DNA of 64,000 nucleotides. It comes from Amycolatopsis sp. MtRt-6 (lineage in GTDB: Bacteria; Actinomycetota; Actinomycetes; Mycobacteriales; Pseudonocardiaceae). Positions within the stretch are counted from its first letter, which is position 1; the number at the start of each line of letters is the position of its first letter. Made by a program: the position numbers and the translations under genes. This document shows, piece after piece, positions 26,691-36,350 of the stretch. The notes below the pieces were generated by a model that did not search any database, had not been told where the DNA came from, and saw only the letters and a list, made by a program, of their open reading frames with translations. Where the stretch lies: positions 186,001 to 250,000 of the forward strand of contig NZ_JADWPD010000011.1 in assembly GCF_017308975.1 (NCBI RefSeq), written 5' to 3'.

Positions 26691-27416
26691 ACACCCACGC
26701 CCACCTCAGGCGCCGGCGCCCCGACGCTGGGCCGGCGAAGCATTGCCAGAGGCTCTGGTACAGACCAAGTTGCCGACCGCCCGACACCGGTCTGAGCCTG
26801 CCGTCACCGCGCCTGCGTCCACCGCGCTTGCCGCCGCCGCGCTTGCCGTCACCGCACCTGCCACCCTCGCAGCCGCTGCCCAACCCTGCCTGCCGCCACC
26901 GTGCCTGCCAGCCTCGCGGGTGCCATCGCCGCGGTTGCCAGCGTCGCGGTGCCGCCTCGACCTGCCAGCACCGCAGGTGCCACCACCATCACCACAGCGG
27001 ACCACCACCATCGCCAGCCGCCAAGGCCATCTCCGCCTGCCGCGGCCGCGGCGGTAGCCAGCGTCCCCGCCCCCACGTGGCCGCGACATTGCCGCCGCCA
27101 ACCCCGCCGCCAACCCCGCCGCCAACCCCGCCGCTCCAAGCCGCACCACCCCGCAATTGCCCCGCTGCGCCCCTCTCCGCCGCCCCGTCCATCACCGAGA
27201 TCGCCGCCTCCGTTGCGAAATCCGCCGCGACGTCCGCTATCTCCGCCTTTCCCGACCTGCGCCTCCATCCGCACCCCAGAACAGCCCCCTTTGCCCGCCT
27301 GAGCCAGGGGATCGTGGTCTTTCGGGCATCCGGGTGGCGGTGCCGACGCCCATCCATGCCGCACTGCTAATCTTCATCCGGGAACTTGCTTGAAGGTTTG
27401 ATGAAACCGAGGGGAA
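26691..27416. repeat. C-rich low-complexity tract without a recognisable gene
   Basis: About 720 bp of strongly strand-biased sequence: the plus strand is C-rich and G-poor, made of degenerate CCGCCACCG / CTTGCCGCCG-like units. Three perfect copies of the 12-mer CCAACCCCGCCG occupy 27098-27133. Open frames exist on both strands but encode only Ala/Pro- or Gly/Arg-rich low-complexity peptides. The G-rich strand could form quadruplexes. It separates the HNH gene from the ESX-linked toxin operon. Confidence 0.7.
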
Positions 27417-28259
27417 ATGGCGGAGCGGTTCGAGTTCGTCCTCGAGGTCTTCGAAGCGCTCGTCGTCGGGCGGGCCACCGGGGGCGATGTCCGGCGTTAC
27501 CCGCTGCGGGCCGGGAACCTGCCCGCCGATCCCGTGCGGTTCGTCACCGTTGCGCGGCAGGTCTACGACGCTCTCGAAGAACGGCGGCTTTCCGTCTCCG
27601 GTGAGCTGCACCCCGGCGTGCGGACCGCCTTCGAACTGCTGGCCGAGCCGCGGATCTCCGTCGCCGTCAGTGGGATCGATGGGCTGGGGGCCGATGTTGC
27701 CGTCCTCGTCGTCAGCGATGGGGCGCAGGCGCTCGGCATCACCCAGGCTCCCGACACCGATGACCTGCTGTTCTCGCTCTTCGCCGACGAAGACCTCGTC
27801 GAGGTCGTCACCGGGGTGCTTCCGCCCGCTCCCGCCGCCACCACCGGGACGCACGTCGTGCACCGGGCTGCCGGGCGGGAGGTTTCGGCCATGACCGCGA
27901 AGCGGATCGCCGATGCCGAATTCGACGAAGAAGAGACCGATGCCTTCGGGATGATCGAGGTCAAGGCCGTCGTGCGGCCCGGGCGGCGGCCGCCCGCTCC
28001 GAAACCCTCCGATGTCGCCGTCCTCGAACGGGTGCTTGCCGAACCCCGGTTGGGGGGTGGGCACATTGCCGTCAGTGCTCAGGGACGGCGGGGGGAACGG
28101 CTGGCCGGTGAGCCGCTGAGCTGGCTCGACACCGCCGATGGCCGGTATCTCGTGCACACGCGGACGGGTGATGCCGGGGAACTCACCGCTGAATACGTAC
28201 CGGCCGGGCGGGCGGATCTCGCGCGCGCCATCCGCGACGCGATCGCGGCTGTCTACTGA
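27417..28259 (+). CDS. EspG-like ESX secretion chaperone
   Basis: A 280-residue protein of the ESX-associated EspG family. It begins FEFVLEVFEALVVGRATGGDVRRYPL and shows the alternating strand/helix pattern and the RLSVSGELHPGVRTAFELL region seen in these chaperones. In mycobacteria EspG binds cognate PE-PPE pairs and keeps them soluble for type VII secretion. As first gene of the operon it probably serves the PE-like and PPE-like proteins that follow. The ATG follows GAGGGGAA. Confidence 0.82.
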   Translation: MAERFEFVLEVFEALVVGRATGGDVRRYPLRAGNLPADPVRFVTVARQVYDALEERRLSVSGELHPGVRTAFELLAEPRISVAVSGIDGLGADVAVLVVSDGAQALGITQAPDTDDLLFSLFADEDLVEVVTGVLPPAPAATTGTHVVHRAAGREVSAMTAKRIADAEFDEEETDAFGMIEVKAVVRPGRRPPAPKPSDVAVLERVLAEPRLGGGHIAVSAQGRRGERLAGEPLSWLDTADGRYLVHTRTGDAGELTAEYVPAGRADLARAIRDAIAAVY

Positions 28260-28270
28260 TCGGGGGACTG

Positions 28271-28741
28271 ATGACGACGGAAGAGACCGCCGCGGCGGCC
28301 CAGGCCATCCAGGCCACCATGCAGATGCAGACCGCCGCCACTCCCGAGGCCAAGGCGATGGCCGCGGTGCGCGTCGGCCTCGCCGGGGCGCAGCTGAAGC
28401 GGCTCGCCCAGACCGGTGGCTTCGCGGTCGACGACACCACCGGCAACCAGCTGATCGAGGCGCTCGAAGGCGTGCTCGAATCCCTCGAGGCGCGGTGGGC
28501 CACGCTGCAACGGCTGCACGACGCGCCCGCGATGAGCCGGACCGCCACCGGGCAGTGGGTCTCCGCGCACATGGTCAGCACCGCCGCCGACGACGCCGGG
28601 CTGCTCACGCAGCTGCAGGCCGCGCGGCAGGAGTTCCCGACCTACATCGAGGCCATCAAGCTGGCGAAGCAGAACTACAAGTCCCGGGAAGAGGAGACGC
28701 GCAAGACGCTGACCTCGCTCCCGACCGCCGACCAGAGCTGA
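28271..28741 (+). CDS. PE-like ESX substrate (helical, YxxxE signal)
   Basis: A 156-residue mostly helical protein without a signal peptide, rich in Ala and Gln. Near the C-terminus NYKSREEE contains Y-x-x-x-E, the type VII export signal, placed at the end of a long helix. It lies between EspG-like and PPE-like genes, the place where mycobacterial operons carry PE. No PE sequence signature is present, so the role is inferred from context. Confidence 0.65.
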   Translation: MTTEETAAAAQAIQATMQMQTAATPEAKAMAAVRVGLAGAQLKRLAQTGGFAVDDTTGNQLIEALEGVLESLEARWATLQRLHDAPAMSRTATGQWVSAHMVSTAADDAGLLTQLQAARQEFPTYIEAIKLAKQNYKSREEETRKTLTSLPTADQS

Positions 28742-28749
28742 GGGAGACC

Positions 28750-30708
28750 GTGGCACCCACCGCCGAGTCCGTGTCGGACCCGTCGTCCCCGGACTACGAC
28801 CCGCGCAGCCCGCTCTACGACGTCACCGCCGATTCGTCGTCGAAGTACTACGTCGGGCCGCTGACCTCGGACAAGTCGCCGTCGGGCGACCAGATCCGCG
28901 AGATGGCCACCCGGCAGGTCGACGACGAGATCCGGCGCGGCTGGCTCGGCCCGGTCGTCGACCCGGTGCTGCGCGACCAGAAGATCCAGGACCGCTACGA
29001 ACAGCACCTCGCCGACGCCAAGCACGGCCTCGACGAGGGCCTCGTCATGCGCCAAACCGGCGGGGCGCCGCGGACGCTGTGGAACAACGCCAGCCACGAG
29101 CAGATGAACGAAGCCATCACGCAGGACGCCAACTCGGCGACCGTCGCGGAGACTTCGGAAGAGTGGGTGCGCGTCGGCAACGACCTGGGCACGCACCAGA
29201 AGACCCTGGCGAGCGCGATCAACGCCAGCACCGCCAACTGGGAGGGCGACGCCGGTGACGCCGTCCGCGAGCACCTCGCCGGCGTCGGCAAGTGGCTCGG
29301 CGCGACCGCGCAGGGCGCCACGCTCGCCGGGCGGCAGCAGGAAATCCACTCCCAGGCGCTCAACGAGACCCAGCGGCAGATGGCCGCGAACCCGCCGGTG
29401 CAGTTCGACCTGCAGGCGACCAACCAGCGCCTGATGTCGATGACCGACCCGGTGCAGTACGCGGCGGCCGCGGGCGAGGCCATGCAGACCTACCGGGCGC
29501 AGCAGGCCGCGCGCGAGCACGCCGCGCAGATCATGACGCAGTACGACGAAACCATCGGCGGCGCCGTCGCCACCCCGCGGTTCCCGGCCCCGCCGAAGCT
29601 GCCGACGGCCACCGCGCGCACCGCGAACGCGCCGGCCGGAGGCGGCGCCGGCGCGGGCGGGGTGCAGCCGCTGCTCGCCCGGAACCCCGTCGAGCCCGCG
29701 GCCGCGGATATCCCGATCGACGCCAACGCGGCCGCCTTCGGTGGCGCGGGTGCGGCCGGCGGTGCCGCCGCGGGTGGCGCCGGGATCCCGGGCGCCGGCG
29801 GCGCCGGAATCCCCGGTGACGGTTCGGGCTTTTCGGGCAGTGGCATCCCGGGTGCCGGTGGCTCCGGCTTCTCCGGTGCCGGCATTCCCGGCAGCGGCGG
29901 CGCCGGTGGTGGCGTGGGCGGTGGTGCGGGTGGCGCGGGCTTCACGCCGCCGAACTTCGACGCGCCCGGCACGCCCGCCGGCGGCAACTTCAGCGGTGCC
30001 GGCATCCCCGGCTCGTCGCTGCCGCGCTTCGACGACTCGACGACGTCGTCCGGCTTCTCGCCTTCGGGAATCGGCGGCGGCGGGACCGGCGGCAGCGGGT
30101 TCACCCCGCCGTCGATCCCGAACATCCCGGACGTCTCCGGCGGGGGCGGGACCGTTCGCGGTGGCAACCCGATCCCCGGGTTCACCCCGCCCGGCATCGA
30201 CCCGGTCACCGGGCTGCCCACCGGCACCGGCGGGCTCAACAACCCCGGCGGCGCCAAGCTGCCGACCATCGGCCGCGGCGGCGGGATCAACGGCGAAAGC
30301 ATCGCCAGCCGGCTGGGCGGCCTGACCGGCGGCGGTGGCGGTGGCGGCGGTTCCCTCGGCGGGATCGGCGGCTCCGGTGCCGGTGGCGCCGGTGCCGGTG
30401 GGGCCGGCGCCGGCGGTGCGGGCCTGCGCGGTGCCGGCAACCTCAGCGGCGGTGCCGCCTCCGGCCTCGCCGCGGAAGCCGAAGCGGCGGCGGCGCGCAA
30501 CGCGGCTTCGGGCCGCGGCGCGGCCGGCGCGGCGGGCACCCCGGGCATGGGCGGCATGGGAGCCGGAGCGCGCGGTGGCAAGGGCGAGGACGACAAGGAA
30601 CACAAGGCCGCCGACTACCTCGAAAGCGACGACCCGAACTTCTTCGCGGGCGAGCAGGCGGTCGCGCCCCCGGTGATCGGCGACTGGAAGAACCAGGATT
30701 GGAAGTGA
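28750..30708 (+). CDS. PPE-like protein with Gly-rich C-terminus
   Basis: A 652-residue protein. The first 290 residues are helical and contain a WxG motif (TANWEGDAGDAVREHL) after a long helix, as in PPE/WXG proteins, followed by LNETQRQMAANPP. Residues 300-620 are low-complexity Gly/Ala/Pro with many GAGIPG and GGSGF units, an unfolded extension. The acidic tail is DDKEHKAADYLESDDPNFF. The GTG at 28750 follows GGGAGA. It probably pairs with the preceding PE-like protein and EspG and may be displayed or secreted. Confidence 0.75.
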   Translation: MAPTAESVSDPSSPDYDPRSPLYDVTADSSSKYYVGPLTSDKSPSGDQIREMATRQVDDEIRRGWLGPVVDPVLRDQKIQDRYEQHLADAKHGLDEGLVMRQTGGAPRTLWNNASHEQMNEAITQDANSATVAETSEEWVRVGNDLGTHQKTLASAINASTANWEGDAGDAVREHLAGVGKWLGATAQGATLAGRQQEIHSQALNETQRQMAANPPVQFDLQATNQRLMSMTDPVQYAAAAGEAMQTYRAQQAAREHAAQIMTQYDETIGGAVATPRFPAPPKLPTATARTANAPAGGGAGAGGVQPLLARNPVEPAAADIPIDANAAAFGGAGAAGGAAAGGAGIPGAGGAGIPGDGSGFSGSGIPGAGGSGFSGAGIPGSGGAGGGVGGGAGGAGFTPPNFDAPGTPAGGNFSGAGIPGSSLPRFDDSTTSSGFSPSGIGGGGTGGSGFTPPSIPNIPDVSGGGGTVRGGNPIPGFTPPGIDPVTGLPTGTGGLNNPGGAKLPTIGRGGGINGESIASRLGGLTGGGGGGGGSLGGIGGSGAGGAGAGGAGAGGAGLRGAGNLSGGAASGLAAEAEAAAARNAASGRGAAGAAGTPGMGGMGAGARGGKGEDDKEHKAADYLESDDPNFFAGEQAVAPPVIGDWKNQDWK

Positions 30709-30713
30709 CGCCC

Positions 30714-31058
30714 GTGACGGCACCCGGCTTCGAGGTCGAACCGGACGACCTGGTCGCGCACGCGAGTCACGTCGAGAGCCTGGTGGACCGGCTCAACACG
30801 GCGAGCTCCGCGGCCGACACGGCGATGTCGGACCACGCCTACGGGCTCCTGTGCTCGTTCCTCCCGCCGATCATCCGGCCGACGAACGAGCAGGCGAAGG
30901 ACGCGCTGACGGCGTCCGCGGAAGGCGTGCGCGGGCTGGCGGACAACGTCACGGCGGCCGCGAAGTCCTACCGGGAAGGTGAAGAGGGCAACGCGCAGCC
31001 GTTCGAGCGTCAGCTCGCGGCGTCGTCGCCCTCGGCGGAAGCGAGGACGAAGGCATGA
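30714..31058 (+). CDS. EspC-like type VII secretion target
   Basis: A 114-residue helical protein: GFEVEPDDLVAHASHVESLVDRLNTASSAADTA matches the start of EspC/DUF2580-type ESX substrates. A Y-x-x-x-E export signal (SYREGEEG) follows the second helix. GTG 30714 gives the usual N-terminus; GTG 30705, overlapping the PPE-like stop, is the alternative. It overlaps the next gene by 4 bases. Confidence 0.8.
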   Translation: MTAPGFEVEPDDLVAHASHVESLVDRLNTASSAADTAMSDHAYGLLCSFLPPIIRPTNEQAKDALTASAEGVRGLADNVTAAAKSYREGEEGNAQPFERQLAASSPSAEARTKA

Positions 31059-31600
31059 CGGGCCCGAACGGACTGGGGGACCTCATGCGGGACCCCGACG
31101 AGACGATCCGCCGGATGGACGACTGGGCGGCCGGGTTCGCGGCCAAGGCGCAGCGCTACCAGGCGGCGCAGGAACAGACCGAACGGCTGCGGCTGACCGC
31201 GACCAGCTCGGACGGCGCGGTGAGTGTGACCGTCGGCGCGGACGGCACCGTCACCGACCTGACGTTCTCGAACAAGGTCAAGTCGTTCCCCCTCGACGAG
31301 CTCTCGCGGCAGATCCTGACGACCATGCGGCGGGCGCAGTCCGGCATCGCCGAGCGCGTCGCCGGGGTGATGGCCGAGCAGCTCGGCGACGAGGACCGCG
31401 AAACCCGCAGCGTGCTGCTCGACAACCTGCGCGGCCGGTTCCCCGACCCCGACGAGCCGGACGAGCAGCCGCCCGCCGCGCCCGGGCCGGTCCCGCCGGC
31501 CCCGGCCGGTGGCGCCGCGGCCCCGCCCGCACCCGGAGCCCCGCAGCCGCCGTCGCGACGGCCCGCCCCCACCGACGATGAGGACAACAATCCGTGGTGA
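31055..31600 (+). CDS. YbaB/EbfC-like protein of ESX locus
   Basis: A 181-residue protein. Residues 1-115 form a YbaB/EbfC-like fold: a long helix (QRYQAAQEQTERLRLTATS), then the beta hairpin SDGAVSVTVGADGTVTDLTFS and a second helix. The C-terminal 50 residues are a Pro/Ala-rich tail ending DDEDNNPW. YbaB-like proteins are regular members of actinobacterial ESX toxin operons, where they may act as adaptors rather than DNA-binding proteins. ATGA overlap with the preceding gene. Confidence 0.82.
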   Translation: MTGPNGLGDLMRDPDETIRRMDDWAAGFAAKAQRYQAAQEQTERLRLTATSSDGAVSVTVGADGTVTDLTFSNKVKSFPLDELSRQILTTMRRAQSGIAERVAGVMAEQLGDEDRETRSVLLDNLRGRFPDPDEPDEQPPAAPGPVPPAPAGGAAAPPAPGAPQPPSRRPAPTDDEDNNPW

Positions 31601-34600
31601 ATCCGCTGGTCGCGGAGACGAAGGATTCCACGAAGGCGTATTCCGGCATCTCGCTGCTGGAGTCGGCGAACGACCTGAAGTCCGCGATCGAGAGCGGCGA
31701 CTGGGCGTCGGTCGCGCTGGGCTCAGTCGGGACCGCGCTGGACGCGCTGTCGATGGCGATGGACCCCTTCGGCGCGATCCTCGCCGCCGGCGTCGGCTGG
31801 CTGATGGAGCACGTCGGCCCGCTGAAGGAAGCCCTCAACGGCCTCACCGGCAACGCCGACGAGATCGCCGCCCAGTCCGAGACGTGGAAGAACATCGCGA
31901 CCGAGCTGGGCAGCATCGGCGCGGACCTGACCGGCATGGTCAAGGCCGACACCGTATCCTGGACCGGGAACGCGGCGGACACCTACCGCCAGCGGGCCCA
32001 GGACACCGTGACGCTGCTGGAGACCGCGCAGAAGGGCTGTGAAGGCGCCTCCAGCGGGGTGAAGACCGCCGGAGAAGTCGTGGCCGCGGTCCGCGCCCTG
32101 GTCCGGGACATCATCGCGGAGCTGATCGGGCACCTGATCAGCTGGGCGCTGCAGGTGCTGTTCACGCTCGGCATCGGGATGACCTGGGTCGTGCCGCAGG
32201 TGATCAACGCGGTGGCGAAGACCGCGTCGAAGATCGCCGATCTGGTGAAGCGGCTGGTCACCGCGCTGAAGGCGCTGGTTCCGCTGCTCAAGCGGGCCGG
32301 TGACCTGTTCTCGGACGCCGCCAAGGCGTTGCGGAACATCAAGCCGGGCAAGGCCGCGCCGCCGCCGAAGCACGGCGACATCAAGGGCAACCCGAAGCCC
32401 GACGGCGACACGAGCCCCTCGGGCGCGAAGGGTGACGGCACTTCGACCTCCGGCGCGAAGGGTGACCCGCCGCCGGCGTCGAAGGGCCCCGACGACACCC
32501 CGAAGAGCCCGGACCCCACCCCCGGCGGGGGCTCGACCACGCCGTCGGGCGCGGGCAAGGGCGACGGCGGCAAGGGCGGCTCGTCGAACAAGCCGGACAA
32601 CCCGCGCGACCGCGGTGTCGGCCCGGACGACCGCGTCTGCAAGTCCGACCCGGTGGACGTCGCGAACGGCGATGTCATCCTGGAGCAGCGCGACCTCGAA
32701 CTGCCGGACCCGCTCCCGCTCGTGCTCGACCGGACGCACATCTCGTCCTACCGGGCCGGCCAGTGGTTCGGTCCCACGTGGACGTCCACTGTGGACCAGC
32801 GGCTGGAGCTCGACGACGAGCACGTCTGCTTCTTCTCCGCCGACGGCCTGGTCCTGGTCTACCCGCACGCCGAACCCGGCGTCCCGGTGCTGCCGCTGGA
32901 AGGACCGCGGCGGCCGCTGACCCGCACGGCCGGCGGCTACACACTGCACGACCCCCTCGCCCGGCGCACCCTCACCTTCGCGCCGCTGCCCGGCCGCGGT
33001 GCCGCGCTGCAGCCGCTGCGGCAGGTCGAAGACGCCACCGGCGCCGTGATCGAGTGTGCCTACACGCCTTCCGGTGAACCTTCGCGCCTGAAGCATTCGG
33101 TCGGCTACGAGGTCGCGCTCACCACCGACCGCGGCCGCGTGGTGGCGGTGGACGTCGTCGACGGCGACACCGGCTACCGCGTCCGCGCCGTCCGGTACGA
33201 CTACGACCCGCGCGGGCGGCTGGTCGCGGTGACCGACTCGTCGGAGACCCCGGTCCGGTTCGAGTACGACGACGCCGGCCGGATCACCGGCTGGCACGAC
33301 CGCAACGGCATCTGGTACCGCTACGTCTACGACGCCGACGGACGCTGCGTGGTCACCGTCGGGGACGGCGGTTTCCTCGACGGCCGGTTCGCCTACGACA
33401 CCGCCCGGCGCGTCACGAGGTTCACCGATTCGCTCGGCCACACCAGCGAACACCACTTCAACGAGCTGGGCCAGCTCGTGCGCGACGTCGACCCGCTCGG
33501 CGCGGTCACGACGTACACCTGGGACCGCTATGACCGGCTGCGGAGCCGGACCGACCCGCTCGGCCACACGACGCTGTTCGAGCACGGCGAAGCCGGTGAA
33601 CTGCGGGCGGTCGTGCGTCCCGACGGCAGCCGCGTCGCCGTCACCCGGCACCTCGGCGGCGCCCTCGACATCGCGGTCGAGGCCGCCGGCCGCGTCTGGC
33701 GGCGCCACTACCCGGCGGGCAGCGCGCCCGACCCGTACACCACGCTGCCCGGCATCGCCGACGGTGCCGCCGACGAAGCACCGGGCACAGCCGAGCCCGG
33801 TACTGCCGCGGAGGCGCGCGAGCGCCCCGACGGCACCGACCTGTTCGGCCGTCCGAAGGCCGTCGTCGACGCCGCGGGCGGGCGGTCCGCGTTGCGCTGG
33901 AGCGTCGAAGGAAAGCTCCTGGCCCGGACGACGCCGTCCGGCGCCCAGGAGGTCTGGCGCTACGACCGGCAGGGCAACGAGCTCGGCCACACCGGCCTGC
34001 TCGGCCAGGCCGAAGCCCGCGAGTACGGCCCGTTCGACCTGCTGACGGCGGTCACCGACCCGACCGGCGCGCGCACGGCGTACGCCTATGACACCGAGCT
34101 GCGCCTGGTCGCGGTGACCAACCCGGCCGGGCTGACCTGGCACTACACCTACGACCCGGCCGGGCGGCTCGCCGCCGAGTCCGACTTCGACGGCCGGGTG
34201 ACCCGCTACACCCACGACGCGGCGGGCCGGCTCGTGCGTTCGGAGTCCGGCGGCCTGGTCGTCGAGTACGGCTACGACGCGCTCGGCAACGTCGTCTCCC
34301 GCCGCACGGCCGACGAACTCACCACCTTCGTCCACGACCCGGTCGGCCGGCTCGCCGGCGCGGCGAACGCCGAGTCCCGGGTGGACATCGAACGCGACGA
34401 CTCCGGCCGCGTCCTCGCCCACACCGTCGACGGCCGGACGATTTCATTCGGCTACGACGACGAAAACCACCTCGTGCGCCGCCGCACACCGTCCGGAGTG
34501 GACAGTGTGTGGCGGTTCGACCCGGACGGCGCCCCGGTCGCGCTGGAGACCGCCGGCCAGTCGATCCGCTTCGGGCACGACGGCGGCGCGGAAACCCGGC

Positions 34601-36348
34601 GTGTCTTCGGTGACGTCGTGCTCGAACAGGCCTACGCGGGGGAGCGGCTCACCGGGCAGACCGTCACGGTCGCCGGACAGCGGGTGCACACCCGCGGGTA
34701 CGAGTACCGGCCGGACGGCGAGCTGGCCGGCGTCGACGACGACGCGAGCGGCCCGGTGCGCTACCAGCTGGACGCCGCCGGCCGGGTCACCGCGGTCACC
34801 GGCCCGAATCGCGCCGAGCAGTACCGCTACGACGGTGCGGGCAACATCACCGGCACGGCCCGGGAACGCCGGTTCTACACCGGCACCCGGCTCACGCAAT
34901 CGGACAGCGCGGCCTACGAGTACGACGCCCACGGGCGGCTCGTGTCCCGCCGGGACGCCGCGGGCGCCGTCTGGCTGTACGCGTGGAACGCCCTCGGCCG
35001 GCTCACCGGCGTCGTCACCCCGGACGGTACCCACTGGCGCTACCGCTACGACCCGCTCGGCCGGCGCACCGCCAAGCAGCGGATCGTCGCCGGCCCGGGT
35101 GGCGCCCCCGTGGTGGCCGAGCAGGTGCTGTTCACCTGGGACGGCACCACCCTCGTCGAGGAACAGGCCGGCACCCGGGTCACCACCTGGGAGTACCACC
35201 CGGACGACGGAAAGCCCCTGGCCCAGCTGGCCGCCGGGCGCTTGGCCACCGTCGTCACCGACCAGGTGGGCACGCCGATCGAACTGGTCGACGCGACCGG
35301 ATCGCTGCTGTGGCGCGGGCAGGCGGATCTGTGGGGCAACGACGTCGCCGACCCGAGCGGCACGCCGCTGCGGTTCCCCGGCCAGTACCGCGACGCCGAG
35401 ACCGGCCTGCACTACAACGTCTACCGCTACTACGACCCGGCGACCGGGCGGTACCTCAGCCCGGACCCGCTGGGCCTCGACCCGGCGCCGAACCCGGTCG
35501 CGTACGTGGCGAACCCGCTCGTCGCGGCCGACCCGCTCGGCCTGGCACCGACGGTGTCGCCGTGCGGAAAGGTCAAGGACGACCGGGTCCCCAAGCGCAA
35601 GCGCTCCGAGGACGACTCGACGCAGGCGTCCGGGTCCGGCTCGAACAAGAAACCCAACACCGGCAAGGACTACAAGCCGGGCGACATCGTCAACGACGAC
35701 CTCAAGCACCCGGCGGTCGACAAGTACCACAACTTCCCGAAGGGTGAGGAACGCCGGTTCAAGGACGACGGCGGCGCCGGCAAGACGAAGACCAAGCGGT
35801 CGGAGGATGTCGGTGAAGCCGGGGCCCACGACTACCTGAAGAAGGTCACCGGCAAGGACGACCTCGACATGATCACGCCGACGAAGGCCAACCCGCTGCC
35901 GGCGGGTAAGTACGGCACCAAGCAGGGCGAGCCGTGGCCGAACGCGGTCGCCTTCAACGGCAACAACGTCGCCGACGTCGCCTACTGGGACGGCAAGACG
36001 TTGCACGTGGTCGAGGCGAAGGGCAACGGCTCGACGCTCACCGGCGGCCCGATGCACGGCCGGGTCCAGAAGTTCGACCCGAACACCGGTGACCCGGTGC
36101 CGCCCGCGAACCGGCCCAACGAACACCGGATGGACCAGGGCAGCACGGAGTACCTCAAGGACGTCGCCGCGAACATGAAGAACAGCAAGCCGGAGAACGC
36201 GACCTACGACGGCCGCGGCGAGGTCGGGACGTCGATCTGGAACGCGCTCCACAAGGGCGACCCGCCGGTCAAGTACGTTCCGGTCAACACGACGGTCGGC
36301 CCGGACGGCAAGGCGGTCGTCAAGGTGACGCCAGGGTACGGGGAGTAG
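31597..36348 (+). CDS. WXG-Rhs polymorphic toxin with PD-(D/E)XK-like C-terminus
   Basis: A 1583-residue polymorphic toxin. Residues 1-170 form an ESX-type helical domain with W122-T-G124. Residues about 175-205 are hydrophobic (LISWALQVLFTLGIGMTWVV). A Lys/Gly/Pro linker runs to about 345. DUF6531 begins at C348 (CKSDPVDVANGDVILEQRDL), followed by many RHS/YD repeats (YDPRGRLVAVTD, YDAAGRLV) and the RHS core YYDPATGRYLSPDPLGL near residue 1280-1295. The remaining ~270 residues are the toxin tip. D1460 and E1473-A-K1475 in VADVAYWDG...HVVEAKGNG form a PD-(D/E)XK-like nuclease core. Secretion through an ESX system and DNA or RNA cleavage are inferred. GTG start overlaps the upstream stop. Confidence 0.88.
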   Translation: MNPLVAETKDSTKAYSGISLLESANDLKSAIESGDWASVALGSVGTALDALSMAMDPFGAILAAGVGWLMEHVGPLKEALNGLTGNADEIAAQSETWKNIATELGSIGADLTGMVKADTVSWTGNAADTYRQRAQDTVTLLETAQKGCEGASSGVKTAGEVVAAVRALVRDIIAELIGHLISWALQVLFTLGIGMTWVVPQVINAVAKTASKIADLVKRLVTALKALVPLLKRAGDLFSDAAKALRNIKPGKAAPPPKHGDIKGNPKPDGDTSPSGAKGDGTSTSGAKGDPPPASKGPDDTPKSPDPTPGGGSTTPSGAGKGDGGKGGSSNKPDNPRDRGVGPDDRVCKSDPVDVANGDVILEQRDLELPDPLPLVLDRTHISSYRAGQWFGPTWTSTVDQRLELDDEHVCFFSADGLVLVYPHAEPGVPVLPLEGPRRPLTRTAGGYTLHDPLARRTLTFAPLPGRGAALQPLRQVEDATGAVIECAYTPSGEPSRLKHSVGYEVALTTDRGRVVAVDVVDGDTGYRVRAVRYDYDPRGRLVAVTDSSETPVRFEYDDAGRITGWHDRNGIWYRYVYDADGRCVVTVGDGGFLDGRFAYDTARRVTRFTDSLGHTSEHHFNELGQLVRDVDPLGAVTTYTWDRYDRLRSRTDPLGHTTLFEHGEAGELRAVVRPDGSRVAVTRHLGGALDIAVEAAGRVWRRHYPAGSAPDPYTTLPGIADGAADEAPGTAEPGTAAEARERPDGTDLFGRPKAVVDAAGGRSALRWSVEGKLLARTTPSGAQEVWRYDRQGNELGHTGLLGQAEAREYGPFDLLTAVTDPTGARTAYAYDTELRLVAVTNPAGLTWHYTYDPAGRLAAESDFDGRVTRYTHDAAGRLVRSESGGLVVEYGYDALGNVVSRRTADELTTFVHDPVGRLAGAANAESRVDIERDDSGRVLAHTVDGRTISFGYDDENHLVRRRTPSGVDSVWRFDPDGAPVALETAGQSIRFGHDGGAETRRVFGDVVLEQAYAGERLTGQTVTVAGQRVHTRGYEYRPDGELAGVDDDASGPVRYQLDAAGRVTAVTGPNRAEQYRYDGAGNITGTARERRFYTGTRLTQSDSAAYEYDAHGRLVSRRDAAGAVWLYAWNALGRLTGVVTPDGTHWRYRYDPLGRRTAKQRIVAGPGGAPVVAEQVLFTWDGTTLVEEQAGTRVTTWEYHPDDGKPLAQLAAGRLATVVTDQVGTPIELVDATGSLLWRGQADLWGNDVADPSGTPLRFPGQYRDAETGLHYNVYRYYDPATGRYLSPDPLGLDPAPNPVAYVANPLVAADPLGLAPTVSPCGKVKDDRVPKRKRSEDDSTQASGSGSNKKPNTGKDYKPGDIVNDDLKHPAVDKYHNFPKGEERRFKDDGGAGKTKTKRSEDVGEAGAHDYLKKVTGKDDLDMITPTKANPLPAGKYGTKQGEPWPNAVAFNGNNVADVAYWDGKTLHVVEAKGNGSTLTGGPMHGRVQKFDPNTGDPVPPANRPNEHRMDQGSTEYLKDVAANMKNSKPENATYDGRGEVGTSIWNALHKGDPPVKYVPVNTTVGPDGKAVVKVTPGYGE

Positions 36349-36350
36349 GC

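Noticed and set aside
26706..27364. Overlapping Gly/Arg-rich and Ala/Pro-rich open frames
   Set aside because: Both strands are open only because of base-composition bias; no ribosome site or domain was found.
28271..30708. Genuine mycobacterial PE and PPE proteins
   Set aside because: PE and PPE signature residues are missing; only size, WxG/YxxxE signals and gene order agree, so they are called PE-like and PPE-like.
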